Part shown: one piece after another, positions 21,516-30,755 of the stretch
Layout of the letters: each line of letters starts with the position of its first letter
How positions within the stretch are numbered: position 1 is the first letter of the stretch
DNA from: Candidatus Accumulibacter regalis
GTDB taxonomy: Bacteria; Pseudomonadota; Gammaproteobacteria; Burkholderiales; Rhodocyclaceae
Length of the DNA stretch: 62,471 bases
NCBI GenBank assembly: GCA_000585075.1
Contig: JEMY01000037.1
Span: 1 to 62,471 of the forward strand
Reading direction: 5' to 3'
The notes under the pieces: model-generated
Databases searched by the model: none
Told to the model about the DNA's origin: nothing
What the model saw: only the letters and a program-made list of their open reading frames with translations
Position numbers and translations under genes: made by a program

Positions 21516-21923
21516 ATGAAAATCAACGAACAACGATCCGCGTACCGAGCGCCTCTGGCCGGTCCCCCGACGAGCGTCTTCGGCAAACTGCTGACGATTG
21601 CTGCCGGCGTCCTGGTGCTGGTGGTCGCTTTCATGTTCTCGATCCTCGCTCTCGGCGTCGTGCTGGTGGTCGGCGTGCTCGTCTTCGCCTACCTCAAGTG
21701 GAAGACGCGCCATCTGCCCCAGGACTTGCGCGACCTGCACCAGCGCATGCAGGAGGAGGCCAGTCGGCAGGGTGGCTATCAGACGCCGCAGGCTGGTGGA
21801 CGGGTGATCGAGGGCGAAGTCATCAGCGATGCCGAGTACCAGGCCAGCACAGCACCCGACCAGCAGTCGGGCAGCGAACCGGGCCGCGCCACGGGGCGCC
21901 CGCCTCCCCCCGGCGAGCGCTGA
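21516..21923 (+). CDS. small membrane protein of unknown function
   Basis: A 135-residue protein: a short basic N-terminus, one long or two closely spaced hydrophobic segments (about residues 24-59), a charged amphipathic stretch (HLPQDLRDLHQRMQEEA) and a Gln/Pro/Gly-rich tail. RVIEGEVISDAEY in the tail resembles a motif in short uncharacterised beta- and gammaproteobacterial membrane proteins. It precedes the transglycosylase gene by 129 bp on the same strand. Function unknown. Confidence 0.7.
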   Translation: MKINEQRSAYRAPLAGPPTSVFGKLLTIAAGVLVLVVAFMFSILALGVVLVVGVLVFAYLKWKTRHLPQDLRDLHQRMQEEASRQGGYQTPQAGGRVIEGEVISDAEYQASTAPDQQSGSEPGRATGRPPPPGER

Positions 21924-22052
21924 GCTTTCCCCGTATCTGCCAGACTCGCAGCCTGCAGCGGCGCTGCCGCGTGCCGCGGGCAGTGTCCGTCGGCCCGCCG
22001 CGCTGCACTGCCGCGGGCCTCCCTTCCTGTCCTTCAAGAACACATACCAGCC

Positions 22053-23264
22053 ATGAAAATCACCTGCCTCGCCTTTTCCATGGCGCTGATGACCAGCGCC
22101 GTCGCCGCCCAGCAAAGCGATCCGATCGACCGCTTCGGCGCGTGCATGAAGACCCTGCGCGCCGTCGCCTCGTCGAAAAAGGGCATCTCGACGGCCTCCT
22201 TCGAGCGCCTGACGAGCGGCCTGTCGCCCGACCTCAGCGTGCTCGAATTTCTCGACTACCAACCCGAGTTCCGCTCGCCGATCTGGGACTACCTCTCCGG
22301 CCTGGTCGACGAGGAGCGCGTCGCCGACGGACTCGAAATGCGCAACAAGTGGGCCGACACGCTGGCCATGGCCAGCGAGCGCTACCAGGTCGACCCGGCG
22401 ACGATCGTCGCCGTATGGGGCGTCGAGAGCAACTATGGGCGCAACTTCGGTAGCCGCCCGCTGCTCACTTCGCTGGGCACGCTGTCCTGCTTCGGACGAC
22501 GTCAGGCGTACTTCAGCGGCGAGTTCCTCAGTGCGCTGAAGATCCTCGATTCCGGCGACATCGAGCCGGAGCAGCTGGTGGGCTCGTGGGCCGGCGCCTT
22601 TGGCCATACCCAGTTCATGCCGTCGACCTTCCTGCGCCTGGCGGTCGATGGCGACGGCGACGGCAAGCGCGACCTGATGGGCAATGTCCCCGACGCCCTG
22701 GCGTCGACGGCCAACTTCCTGCACAAGGGCGGTTGGCGCGAAGGCCAGCCCTGGGGCTACGAGGTCGTGCTGCCGGCCGGCTTCGACAGCAGCGTTTCCG
22801 GTCGCCGCGAAAAGCGTCCGCTCAGCTACTGGACGACGCGCGGCGTCCGCCGTGCCGACGGCCAGCCGATCGCCGCGGCCGACACCGCCGCCGGACTGCT
22901 CCTGCCCGCCGGCCCTGAGGGTCCCGCCTTCCTGGTATTCCGCAACTTCGACGTGATCTACGGCTACAACGCGGCCGAAAGCTACGCGCTGGCCATCGCC
23001 CATCTCGCCGATCGGATCAGGGGTGGCAAGGGCTTCGTCACCCCCTGGCCGACCGATGACCTCGGCCTTTCGCGCCTCGAACGTCGCGAGTTGCAGACCC
23101 TGCTGCTTGGCCGCGGACACGCGATCGGCGAGGTCGACGGGATGATCGGCGCCAAGTCGCGCGACGCGATCAAGATCGAGCAGCAACGCCTGGGCATGAC
23201 CGCCGATGGTCGCGCCGGACAGAAGCTGCTGACCAGCTTGCGGGCCGGCGCGGCGGGCAGGTAG
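22053..23264 (+). CDS. lytic murein transglycosylase, MltB family
   Basis: A 403-residue periplasmic enzyme with an N-terminal signal peptide (cleavage likely after SAVAA, residue 19). The SLT_2/MltB catalytic domain spans about residues 25-320, with the catalytic glutamate E125 in VWGVESNYGRN and FGHTQFMPSTF. A C-terminal peptidoglycan-binding domain (about 340-400) contains VDGMIGAKSRDAI. It cleaves peptidoglycan to 1,6-anhydromuropeptides during wall turnover. It lacks the lipobox of MltB proper, so it is the soluble type. It precedes an ABC transporter set by 24 bp. Confidence 0.9.
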   Translation: MKITCLAFSMALMTSAVAAQQSDPIDRFGACMKTLRAVASSKKGISTASFERLTSGLSPDLSVLEFLDYQPEFRSPIWDYLSGLVDEERVADGLEMRNKWADTLAMASERYQVDPATIVAVWGVESNYGRNFGSRPLLTSLGTLSCFGRRQAYFSGEFLSALKILDSGDIEPEQLVGSWAGAFGHTQFMPSTFLRLAVDGDGDGKRDLMGNVPDALASTANFLHKGGWREGQPWGYEVVLPAGFDSSVSGRREKRPLSYWTTRGVRRADGQPIAAADTAAGLLLPAGPEGPAFLVFRNFDVIYGYNAAESYALAIAHLADRIRGGKGFVTPWPTDDLGLSRLERRELQTLLLGRGHAIGEVDGMIGAKSRDAIKIEQQRLGMTADGRAGQKLLTSLRAGAAGR

Positions 23265-23287
23265 CCGCCGGACGCCGAGGCTGATCG

Positions 23288-23953
23288 ATGCTGCACGTTG
23301 CCGACCTCGCCAAGCAGCACAGCCGGGCCAGCCGGCCGCTGTTCAGCGCTCTCGGCTTCACCATCGCTGCCGGCGAAATCGTGGCCCTGGTCGGCGAGTC
23401 CGGCGTCGGCAAGAGCACCCTGCTCAACTGCATCGCCGGACTCGAAACGGCCGACCGCGGTTCGATCGCCATCGGCCCCCAGGCGCTCGACATCGTCGCC
23501 CTCGACGAGACGGCGCGCGCGGCCTTGCGCGCGCGCAGCATCGGCTTCGTTTTCCAGGCCTTTCACATCCTGCCGACGCTGACCGTGGCGCAGAACATTG
23601 CCGTGCCGCTGCTGCTCTGCGGATTGCCTGCCGGCGAGCATGCAGCGCGCACGCGCGCGCTGCTCGAGCGCGTCGGCCTGGCGAGCTTCGGTCCGCGCTG
23701 GCCAGCGTCACTGTCGGGCGGCGAATTGCAGCGGGTAGCCATCGCCCGCGCGCTGGTCCACCATCCGGCGCTGGTCCTGGCCGACGAGCCGACCGGCAAC
23801 CTCGACCCGCGCACCGCAGGCGAGGTCCTTGCCCTGCTCCTCGAACGCGTCCGCGAGCAGCACACCAGCGCGCTGGTCGTCACCCACTCGCAGCACGTCG
23901 CGCAATGCTGCGACCGCATCCTGACACTGACCCCCGACGGGCTCCTGGAATGA
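23288..23953 (+). CDS. ABC transporter ATP-binding protein, LolD/MacB/YbbA type
   Basis: A 221-residue ATPase. Walker A GESGVGKST is near residue 37, the Q-loop lies in FVFQAFHILPTLT, the signature is LSGGELQRVAIARAL, Walker B LVLADEPTGNLD and the switch histidine in VVTHSQ. This subfamily pairs with FtsX/MacB-like permeases for extrusion of lipids or lipoproteins. It lies 17 bp before its likely permease and in line with a secreted AttH-like protein. Confidence 0.93.
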   Translation: MLHVADLAKQHSRASRPLFSALGFTIAAGEIVALVGESGVGKSTLLNCIAGLETADRGSIAIGPQALDIVALDETARAALRARSIGFVFQAFHILPTLTVAQNIAVPLLLCGLPAGEHAARTRALLERVGLASFGPRWPASLSGGELQRVAIARALVHHPALVLADEPTGNLDPRTAGEVLALLLERVREQHTSALVVTHSQHVAQCCDRILTLTPDGLLE

Positions 23954-23969
23954 GTGCAGCGAGGACACG

Positions 23970-26522
23970 ATGCAGGCGCTGAGCAGGCTCTCGTGGTGGC
24001 TGATCCGCGCCCAGTTCACGACACGGCGCGCGGCGACGCTGCTCTCGATGCTCGCCGTCGCGCTCGGCGTCGCGCTCGGCTACGCAATTCATCTGATCAA
24101 CGACGCCGCGCTCGCCGACTTCGCCAGGGCGATGAAGAGCGTCCAGGGCGACCCCGATGCGGTGATCGCCGCGCGCGACAGCGCCGGCAGCGTGCCTCTC
24201 GCGACGCTCAACGCGATCGCGCGCGACCCGGCGGTACTGGTCATCGCTGCGGTCATCGAAACGCGCGTACGCATCGACAACGCGCGCACCCCGGTCACCT
24301 TGATCGGCATCGACGTCTTCAGCGCCGCCGCGGTCATGCCCGACCTGCTGCCACGACACAACGAGCAGGCGGCGGCGCCGAACCTCTTCAACGGCGGCGT
24401 CTATGCCTCGCCGGCGCTGCTCGCCAAACTTGCCCAACGCGCCCCGGACAGCGACTCGGGCGCGCGCCCGGGCCGCACGCTGACCCTGGTGCGCGGCGAG
24501 CAGCAGTGGCCGGCGACGCTTGCCGGCGACCTGCCGGCGGCGCGTCCGGACGACCTGCTGCTGGTCGCCGACATTGCCTGGGTGCAGGAGCGCTTCGGCC
24601 CGGTCGACGCGGTCAGCGAAGGCCGCGTTCGCCTGGCGCCGGATAGCGACCTGGCGACCTGGCGCAAGAAGTGGGCGCAGCAACTCCCGGCGGGTCTTCT
24701 GATCCGCGTCGCCGACGACGACAGCGCACGCGTCTCCAACCTCTCGCGCGCCTATCGCGTCAACCTCAACGTCCTGGCGCTCGTCGCCCTGCTCACCGGC
24801 GCCTTCCTGGTCTTTGCCACGCAGCTGACCTCCGTCGCGCAACGCTCGACCCAGTTCGCCCTGCTCGGCGTCCTCGGCCTGTCACCGCGCATGCGCCTGC
24901 TGCAGGTCCTGCTCGAAGGATTGGCGATCGGCGTACCGGGGGCGCTGCTCGGACTCGGCCTCGGCTACGCGCTGGCCGTCGCCTTCACGCGCTTGCTCGG
25001 CGGCGATCTCGGCGGCGGCTACTTCGCCGGCAGCGCACCGCCGATCATTCCCCTGCCGGCACCGGCCCTCGTCTTCCTGGCGCTGGGCTGCCTCGCCAGC
25101 CTGGCCGGCGCGAGCTACCCGGCGTACCTGAACCGCATGCAGCCGCTCGCCCAGGCGCTGAAAACCGGCTTTGCGCAGCAGTCGCACGCCGACACGGCGC
25201 GCGCCACACTGCCGCGGCTGCGCCTGCCCCTGTTCCTGGCGCTGGCCGCGTTGGCGCTGGCGCAATTGCCGCCGCTCTTCGCACTGCCGCTCGCCGGCTA
25301 TGCGGCGATCGCGCTGGTTCTGGTCGCGGGCATCGCCAGCGCACCGCTGCTGACGCAACTTCTTTTCGGCTGGCTCAGCGCGCAAGCGCTGCCCGCACCG
25401 CAACGCATCGCCCTGCAGAACGTCGCGCAGGCGCCGCTGATGGCCCAGGTCGCCGCCAGCGGGCTGATCGTCAGCTTCGCGCTGACTGCCAGCATGGTGA
25501 TCATGGTCTCCAGTTTCCGCGTCGCCGTCGACCAATGGCTCGATCACGTCCTGCCGGCGCCGCTCTACCTGCGCAGCAAGGCGACACCGCTGCCGCAGGA
25601 CCTGCTCGCTGCCCTGGCACAGCCCGATGCGCCGTTCACCAGGGTCGAGCGCATGGCCAACGCTTCGCTGATCATCGACCCGCAGCGACCCCAGGTCGCG
25701 CTGCTGGTCCGCGAAATCGATCGCCGCGACCCGGCCGCACGACTGCCGGTCACCGGGCCGCTGCTCGCGCCGCCGGCCACCACTCCCGCCGTCTGGATCA
25801 GCGAACCGATGGCCGAAATCTATCGCCTGGCACCCGGCCAAACGCTGCGCCTGCCACTGCTGGGACGCGAGATCGAAGTTTTCATCGGCGGCGTCTGGCG
25901 CGACTACGGCCGGCAATTCGGCGCAGTGGTCATCAGCCGGCAGGACTATCAGCAACTCGGCGGCGACTTCCAGCCGACCGACCTGGCGTTGTGGCCGCGG
26001 CCCGGAGAGGAAGCGCATGCCAGCGCCTGGCTGGCGCCGTGGGCTGACCAGTACGGACTGGAAGTCGCCGACAGCGCCGAGATTCGCCGCTTGAGCCTGT
26101 CGATCTTCGACAAGAGCTTCGCCGTGACCTACGCGCTCGAAGCGGCGGCGATGCTGATCGGGCTGTTCGGACTGGCGGTGACGCTGGCCGCCAGTGTCTG
26201 GCTGCGCGCGCGCGAGCTGGCGACGCTCGGCGCGCTGGGGTTCGACCGCCGCATGCTGAGCCGCGCGGTCATGCTCGAAGGCGCGCTGATCGCCACCGTC
26301 GGCGTGCTGATCGGCCTCGCCTGCGGCGTCGGTATCGGTGCCATCCTGACCCACGTCGTCAATCCGCAAGCCTTTCACTGGCGAATGGCGCTGGCGATTC
26401 CCTGGGCAGCGCTCGTTACCGGCGCGGCGATTACCCTGGCCGCGGCGGTACTCGCCAGTCGCCACGCGGCGCGTCAGGCGACCCGCCTGCCGGTCGCGCA
26501 GGTCCTGGCCAGCGCGCAGTAG
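23970..26522 (+). CDS. ABC transporter permease, FtsX/MacB-like (YbbP/AttF-G type)
   Basis: An 850-residue permease with an N-terminal helix, a large periplasmic region, clustered helices around residues 265-420 and 440-515, a second periplasmic part, and three C-terminal helices in the FtsX domain (about 715-840, LIGLFGLAVTLAASVWLRARELATLGALG). The duplicated FtsX layout matches the fused YbbP-type permeases. It works with the preceding ATPase; the following AttH-like protein is the probable soluble partner. Substrate unknown, likely lipidic. Confidence 0.88.
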   Translation: MQALSRLSWWLIRAQFTTRRAATLLSMLAVALGVALGYAIHLINDAALADFARAMKSVQGDPDAVIAARDSAGSVPLATLNAIARDPAVLVIAAVIETRVRIDNARTPVTLIGIDVFSAAAVMPDLLPRHNEQAAAPNLFNGGVYASPALLAKLAQRAPDSDSGARPGRTLTLVRGEQQWPATLAGDLPAARPDDLLLVADIAWVQERFGPVDAVSEGRVRLAPDSDLATWRKKWAQQLPAGLLIRVADDDSARVSNLSRAYRVNLNVLALVALLTGAFLVFATQLTSVAQRSTQFALLGVLGLSPRMRLLQVLLEGLAIGVPGALLGLGLGYALAVAFTRLLGGDLGGGYFAGSAPPIIPLPAPALVFLALGCLASLAGASYPAYLNRMQPLAQALKTGFAQQSHADTARATLPRLRLPLFLALAALALAQLPPLFALPLAGYAAIALVLVAGIASAPLLTQLLFGWLSAQALPAPQRIALQNVAQAPLMAQVAASGLIVSFALTASMVIMVSSFRVAVDQWLDHVLPAPLYLRSKATPLPQDLLAALAQPDAPFTRVERMANASLIIDPQRPQVALLVREIDRRDPAARLPVTGPLLAPPATTPAVWISEPMAEIYRLAPGQTLRLPLLGREIEVFIGGVWRDYGRQFGAVVISRQDYQQLGGDFQPTDLALWPRPGEEAHASAWLAPWADQYGLEVADSAEIRRLSLSIFDKSFAVTYALEAAAMLIGLFGLAVTLAASVWLRARELATLGALGFDRRMLSRAVMLEGALIATVGVLIGLACGVGIGAILTHVVNPQAFHWRMALAIPWAALVTGAAITLAAAVLASRHAARQATRLPVAQVLASAQ

Positions 26523-26540
26523 GCGAAAGGAGAGCGAACA

Positions 26541-27617
26541 GTGCGCCGCCGCAGCTTCCTGTGCACTCCCCTGCTGCTGCCGACGCTGACGCTCGCGGCG
26601 CCCGCGCGAGCGCCAGTCACCTACGCGCCGGTCACCCCCGGCATCAAACTCGCTTTCCCGCGTGACCACGGCGCACATCCCGATTTCCGCACCGAATGGT
26701 GGTACGTCACCGGCGCACTCGACGTACCGCAGGCCGACATTGGTTTTCAGCTGACCTTCTTTCGCAGCCGTCCGGGCAACGCCGAAGACCTGCAATCGCC
26801 GCTCGCTGCGCGCCAGATCCTGTTCGCCCACGCCGCTCTGACGCTCCCCGGCGAGCGTCTGCTGCATAGCGAACGCGCCGCGCGCGCCAATCTCGGAGCC
26901 GCGTTCTCGAGCAGCGACTGCGACATCCACATCGGCGCCTGGCGGATGAACCGCGAACAGCGCAGCACCGGCGAAGTCCTGCGCCTGCAAATGAACAGCC
27001 CGCAATTCTCGTACGACTTCACACTGACCCCATCGCAGCCGCTACTGCTGCAAGGCGATGGCGGCTATTCACGCAAGGGCCAGGCGGCGGCCCTGGCCAG
27101 CTACTACGTCAGCTGGCCGCAGCTGCAGGTCGCCGGCTCACTGCTCTTCGACGGCCAGCGCCGGGCGGCCAGCGGCCGCGCCTGGTTCGATCACGAGTGG
27201 TCGACAGCCATCCTCGGCGGCGACGCCGTCGGCTGGGACTGGGTGGGAATCAACCTCGACGACGGTGGCGCGCTGATGGCTTTCCGCATGCGCGATTCAC
27301 AGGGCGCAACGCTTTTCGCGCACGCCGCCTGGCGCGATGCCGGTGGCCAGGTACGCCAGTTCGCCGCCGGCGAGGTCGCCTTCCACCCGCTGCGCCACTG
27401 GGCGTCGCCGCGCAGCGGCGCAAGCTACCCGGTGCAGATCGAAATACGACTCGGCGAGCTGACGCTGCGTACGCGACCGGTACTCGACGACCAGGAACTG
27501 TCGACCAGCCGGCCGGCGCCGGTCGTCTATTGGGAAGGCCTGGTCCGTCTCGAAGGCAGCCTCAGCGGCCGCGGCTACCTGGAAATGACCGGCTACGCCG
27601 GCCGCCTGCAACTGTAG
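26541..27617 (+). CDS. AttH / hydroxyneurosporene-synthase-like (lipocalin-fold) secreted protein
   Basis: A 358-residue protein starting at a GTG. The N-terminus RRRSFLCTPLLLPTLTLAAPARA is an export signal with an Arg-rich start. The mature protein has the family mark FRTEWWYVTGAL (about residues 50-62) and the later RAWFDHEWSTAILG and GWDWVGINLDDGGALMAFRMRD, characteristic of the AttH/CrtC-like double lipocalin fold. It is the third member of the ATPase-permease-AttH set, equivalent to attE-FG-H of Agrobacterium. Proposed to carry or process a lipid moved by the transporter (inference). Confidence 0.86.
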   Translation: MRRRSFLCTPLLLPTLTLAAPARAPVTYAPVTPGIKLAFPRDHGAHPDFRTEWWYVTGALDVPQADIGFQLTFFRSRPGNAEDLQSPLAARQILFAHAALTLPGERLLHSERAARANLGAAFSSSDCDIHIGAWRMNREQRSTGEVLRLQMNSPQFSYDFTLTPSQPLLLQGDGGYSRKGQAAALASYYVSWPQLQVAGSLLFDGQRRAASGRAWFDHEWSTAILGGDAVGWDWVGINLDDGGALMAFRMRDSQGATLFAHAAWRDAGGQVRQFAAGEVAFHPLRHWASPRSGASYPVQIEIRLGELTLRTRPVLDDQELSTSRPAPVVYWEGLVRLEGSLSGRGYLEMTGYAGRLQL

Positions 27618-27670
27618 GGGCTTGATCCTGCTCCAGCGCAGGTCCGCCATGTCGCCGCCGCCAGCCTCCC

Positions 27671-27902
27671 TCAGGCCCGAGGAGGCACGCGGCGCCGCCG
27701 GATGCCACCCACCGCGAGCAGGCCGCCGGCCCTCAGCGCCCAACTGGCCGCTCGGGTAGAGCGCGGATCGACTGCTGAACGAAGGTTGAGCCGCCGAGAT
27801 CGGTGTCGCCGAAGGCGAAAACGAAGCAGTGGTTCGGGTTGGCCAGACCGCCAGTGACGCCAAGAACTTCGCTGCCTTGGGGTTGTTCGTGCCGAAAACT
27901 TA
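27671..27902 (-). pseudogene. PEP-CTERM sorting-signal protein remnant (frameshifted)
   Basis: Leftward translation gives GSEVLGVTGGLANPNHC...FAFGDTDLGG...SIRALPE and then, after a one-base loss near 27748-27752, ASWALRAGGLLAVGGIRRRR before a stop. This is the C-terminal exosortase signal: VPEP-type motif, hydrophobic helix and Arg cluster. The N-terminal part of the gene is missing. It points to an exosortase/PEP-CTERM system elsewhere in the genome. Confidence 0.6.
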
Positions 27903-27983
27903 TGATTGACCTGTCGCCGCTCGATAGCGATACTCCGCGCAAGCGGCTGGCATCCCTATCCTTGGCAAAACGAAAGGAACGAC

Positions 27984-30488
27984 ATGAAAACAAGAAGCTT
28001 CCTCATGGCGGCGCTGGTAAGCGCGCTGGCGCTGAGCAGCGTGCAGGCCCAACAAATCACCGGCACGCCAGGTTCGCCCAGCGCCACGCAAGTCATCAAC
28101 GGAAACCAACTGCCGCCCCCGCCTTTGGAGTTCCGCGGCGTCATCAAGGAAACGGCCCCGGATTCCAAGCCGTATTGGCCGCCCCGCGTGGTGCCGCCAA
28201 AAGGCGCACCCAACGTTCTGCTGATCATGACCGATGACCAGGGCTATGGCGTTTCAGGCTCCTTCGGTGGCGTAATTCCTACACCCGCCATGGATCGTAT
28301 CGCCAAGGCGGGATTGCGTTACACGCAGTTCCACTCTACCGCGCTGTGCTCGCCGACGCGGGCGGCGCTGATCACCGGTCGTAATCATCACTCGGTGGGC
28401 TTTGGGGTGATCGGTGAAATGTCTACCGGCTTTCCCGGCTACGATTCCGTCATCACTCCCGACAAGGCAACCATCGGCACCATCTTGCGCGACAACGGCT
28501 ACGCCACCTCGTGGTTTGGAAAGAACCACAACACGCCCACTTATCAGTACAGCGTGGCCGGCCCCTACGACCAGTGGCCGTCCGGGATGGGCTTTGAGTA
28601 TTTCTACGGTTTCATGGGCGGCGAAACTGACCAATGGACGCCGTACCTGTTCCGCGATCACACCCAGATATTTCCGTTCGTCGGCAAGAAGGACTACAAC
28701 CTCATTACCGACATGGCGGACGAGGCCATCAAATACATGGGCGACCTGAACGCGGCCGCGCCCGACAAGCCGTTCTTTGTTTACTACGTGCCCGGCGGCA
28801 CGCACTCGCCGCATCAGCCCAAACTGGAGTGGCGCGAGAAGTTCAAGGGTAAGTTCGACCAAGGCTGGGAGAAAACGCGTGAGCAAATCATCGCCAACCA
28901 GAAACGGCTCGGCATAATTCCGGCGAACACCCAACTCACTCCGTGGCCGGATGGCCAGGCCGAGTACGCCGGCGCGAAGCTCCCGAAGTGGGACTCGCTA
29001 ACCGAAATCCAGAAGAAACTGTATGCCCGCGAAGCGGAGAACTTCGCCGGCTACGTCGCCTATACGGATCATGAGATCGGCCGTGTCATTCAAGCCGTCG
29101 AGGACATGGGCAAACTGGATAACACGATCATCATCTACATCAGCGGCGATAACGGCACCAGCGCTGAAGGCACTTTAGAGGGCACCTTCAACCAGATGAC
29201 TGCCTATAACGGCATTCTGACTCTCCCCGAGGCCGAGCAGCTATTGCATTATGAGGACTGGGGTCAGGCTAAGACTTACCCGCACATGGCGGTGGGCTGG
29301 ACCTGGGCATTCGATACGCCATTCAAGTGGACCAAGCAGATTGCATCGCATTTCGGCGGCACCCGGCAGGGCATGGTCATCTCGTGGCCTGGCCACATCA
29401 AGGACCTGGGCGGCATCCGCACGCAGTTCCATCACATCATTGATATCGTGCCGACAATCCTGGAAGTCACCGGCGTTAAGGCCCCCGAGGAAGTCAACGG
29501 CATCAAGCAAAAGCCCATCGAAGGTGTGAGCATGGCTTACACGTTTGATGCGGCAAACGCCAAGGCCCCGTCGAAACGCGACACGCAGTACTTCGAAATG
29601 TTCGGCAACCGCGGCATCTATCACGACGGATGGTATGCCTGCACTACGCCACCCGAGCCGGTCTGGCTCCTCGGCGGCAAGCCACTGCCGCCCATCAGCG
29701 ACTACAAGTGGGAACTCTACAACATCGCGGATGACTACTCGCAGAACAACGATCTCGCGGCCAAAGAACCGGCCAAGCTCAAGGAGATGCAGGCCCTGTT
29801 CCTGACTGAGGCGAAGAAATACCAGGTCCTGCCTTTGGACAACTCGATTCTGCCGCGTCTCCTGACGCCACGACCGAGCGCCACCGCGGGCCAGACCGTT
29901 TTCACCTACACCGGTGAGAAGGCCGGCATTCCCGTCGGAAACGCGCCCAGCATCCTGAACAAGGACTACACCATCACCGCCGAGATCACCGTCCCTGAAG
30001 GCGGCGCAGAAGGCATGATCGTGACGCTGGGCGGCCGCTTCGGCGGCTACGGCCTCTTCCTGCAAAAGGGCAGGCCGGTCTTCGTATACAACCTTCTTGA
30101 TCTCGAACGATTCCGCTGGGAAGGCGGCGTCGGCGCGATCGTTGACCAGGACTTGTTTGGCAAAGCGCTCAAGCCCGGCAAGCACACGATCGTTTTCGAC
30201 TTCAAGTATGACGGCCCCGGTCCCGCCAAGGGCGGCACCGGCGTATTGTCGGTGGACGGCAAGGAACTGGATCGCAAGACGATCAAGCACACGATTCCGA
30301 TCCTCATGTCCATCGACGAGACCTTGGACGTGGGCCTGGATACGCGATCGGGAGTAGACGACAGCTACGAGTTGCCATTCAGGTTCACGGGCACGATTGA
30401 CAAGCTGACCTTCAAGCTCGGCCAATCGCAGATGACGGCAGAGGCGCAGAAGGCTGCAGCCGAAGGGCTCAAGAGAGCCACGGACTAA
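27984..30488 (+). CDS. arylsulfatase (type I, formylglycine-dependent), large form
   Basis: An 834-residue exported sulfatase. The signal peptide ends near residue 22 (SVQAQ). Metal ligands MTDDQG are at residues 82-87. The formylglycine motif CSPTRAALITG starts at C122 and should be converted by a sulfatase-maturing enzyme. About 200 residues at the C-terminus form an extra beta-rich domain typical of the approximately 800-aa AtsA-like subgroup. The start follows AAAGGAACGAC. Its composition is less GC-skewed at third positions than that of its neighbours, and gene remnants lie on both sides, so it may be a recent arrival. It releases sulfate from sulfate esters in the periplasm. Confidence 0.92.
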   Translation: MKTRSFLMAALVSALALSSVQAQQITGTPGSPSATQVINGNQLPPPPLEFRGVIKETAPDSKPYWPPRVVPPKGAPNVLLIMTDDQGYGVSGSFGGVIPTPAMDRIAKAGLRYTQFHSTALCSPTRAALITGRNHHSVGFGVIGEMSTGFPGYDSVITPDKATIGTILRDNGYATSWFGKNHNTPTYQYSVAGPYDQWPSGMGFEYFYGFMGGETDQWTPYLFRDHTQIFPFVGKKDYNLITDMADEAIKYMGDLNAAAPDKPFFVYYVPGGTHSPHQPKLEWREKFKGKFDQGWEKTREQIIANQKRLGIIPANTQLTPWPDGQAEYAGAKLPKWDSLTEIQKKLYAREAENFAGYVAYTDHEIGRVIQAVEDMGKLDNTIIIYISGDNGTSAEGTLEGTFNQMTAYNGILTLPEAEQLLHYEDWGQAKTYPHMAVGWTWAFDTPFKWTKQIASHFGGTRQGMVISWPGHIKDLGGIRTQFHHIIDIVPTILEVTGVKAPEEVNGIKQKPIEGVSMAYTFDAANAKAPSKRDTQYFEMFGNRGIYHDGWYACTTPPEPVWLLGGKPLPPISDYKWELYNIADDYSQNNDLAAKEPAKLKEMQALFLTEAKKYQVLPLDNSILPRLLTPRPSATAGQTVFTYTGEKAGIPVGNAPSILNKDYTITAEITVPEGGAEGMIVTLGGRFGGYGLFLQKGRPVFVYNLLDLERFRWEGGVGAIVDQDLFGKALKPGKHTIVFDFKYDGPGPAKGGTGVLSVDGKELDRKTIKHTIPILMSIDETLDVGLDTRSGVDDSYELPFRFTGTIDKLTFKLGQSQMTAEAQKAAAEGLKRATD

Positions 30489-30508
30489 GCCTTCGACCGG
30501 AAAACACG

Positions 30509-30534
30509 CGGGCCGTCTCCCACGAGGCGGCCCG
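30509..30534 (+). terminator. GC-rich hairpin downstream of arylsulfatase, possible weak terminator
   Basis: Perfect 7-bp arms CGGGCCG / CGGCCCG, 20 bp after the stop codon, with further pairing in the loop. No T-run follows, so it may work poorly or with Rho. Confidence 0.45.
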
Positions 30535-30639
30535 AGACTTCATCTGCGAACCGGATCGAATGTTTACCGCGACCGCTCTACCCCACGTGACTGACCGTCG
30601 ACGCCGAAACCCACAGGCAACGCCTTCGCATAGATGGCC

Positions 30640-30755
30640 TTGAAAGGTGCTGCCACCGCCGCCAAGCTGCTCGATCAGCGTTTGGCCTTCAACTTGTACT
30701 CTTCGTACTGATCCGGGTCTTAAAGCAAGGTATCGACGATCAAAGATGCGGCCAT
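30640..30755 (-). pseudogene. DUF1330-family protein remnant
   Basis: Leftward from an ATG with an excellent GGGAGGAA ribosome site, the translation is MAASLIVDTLL, then an in-frame TAA, then DPDQYEEYKLKAK, another stop, and in a shifted frame LIEQLGG. This matches the start of DUF1330 proteins, which typically read like MAAYLIVDTL..PE.YEEYK...GG. The rest of the about 95-residue family is unrecognisable. So it carries at least one nonsense codon plus one frameshift. Confidence 0.6.

Noticed and set aside
24882-27005. 707-codon open frame antisense to the ABC permease and AttH-like gene
   Set aside because: Low-complexity Arg/Gln/Ala sequence, no motifs; both sense genes have clear families.
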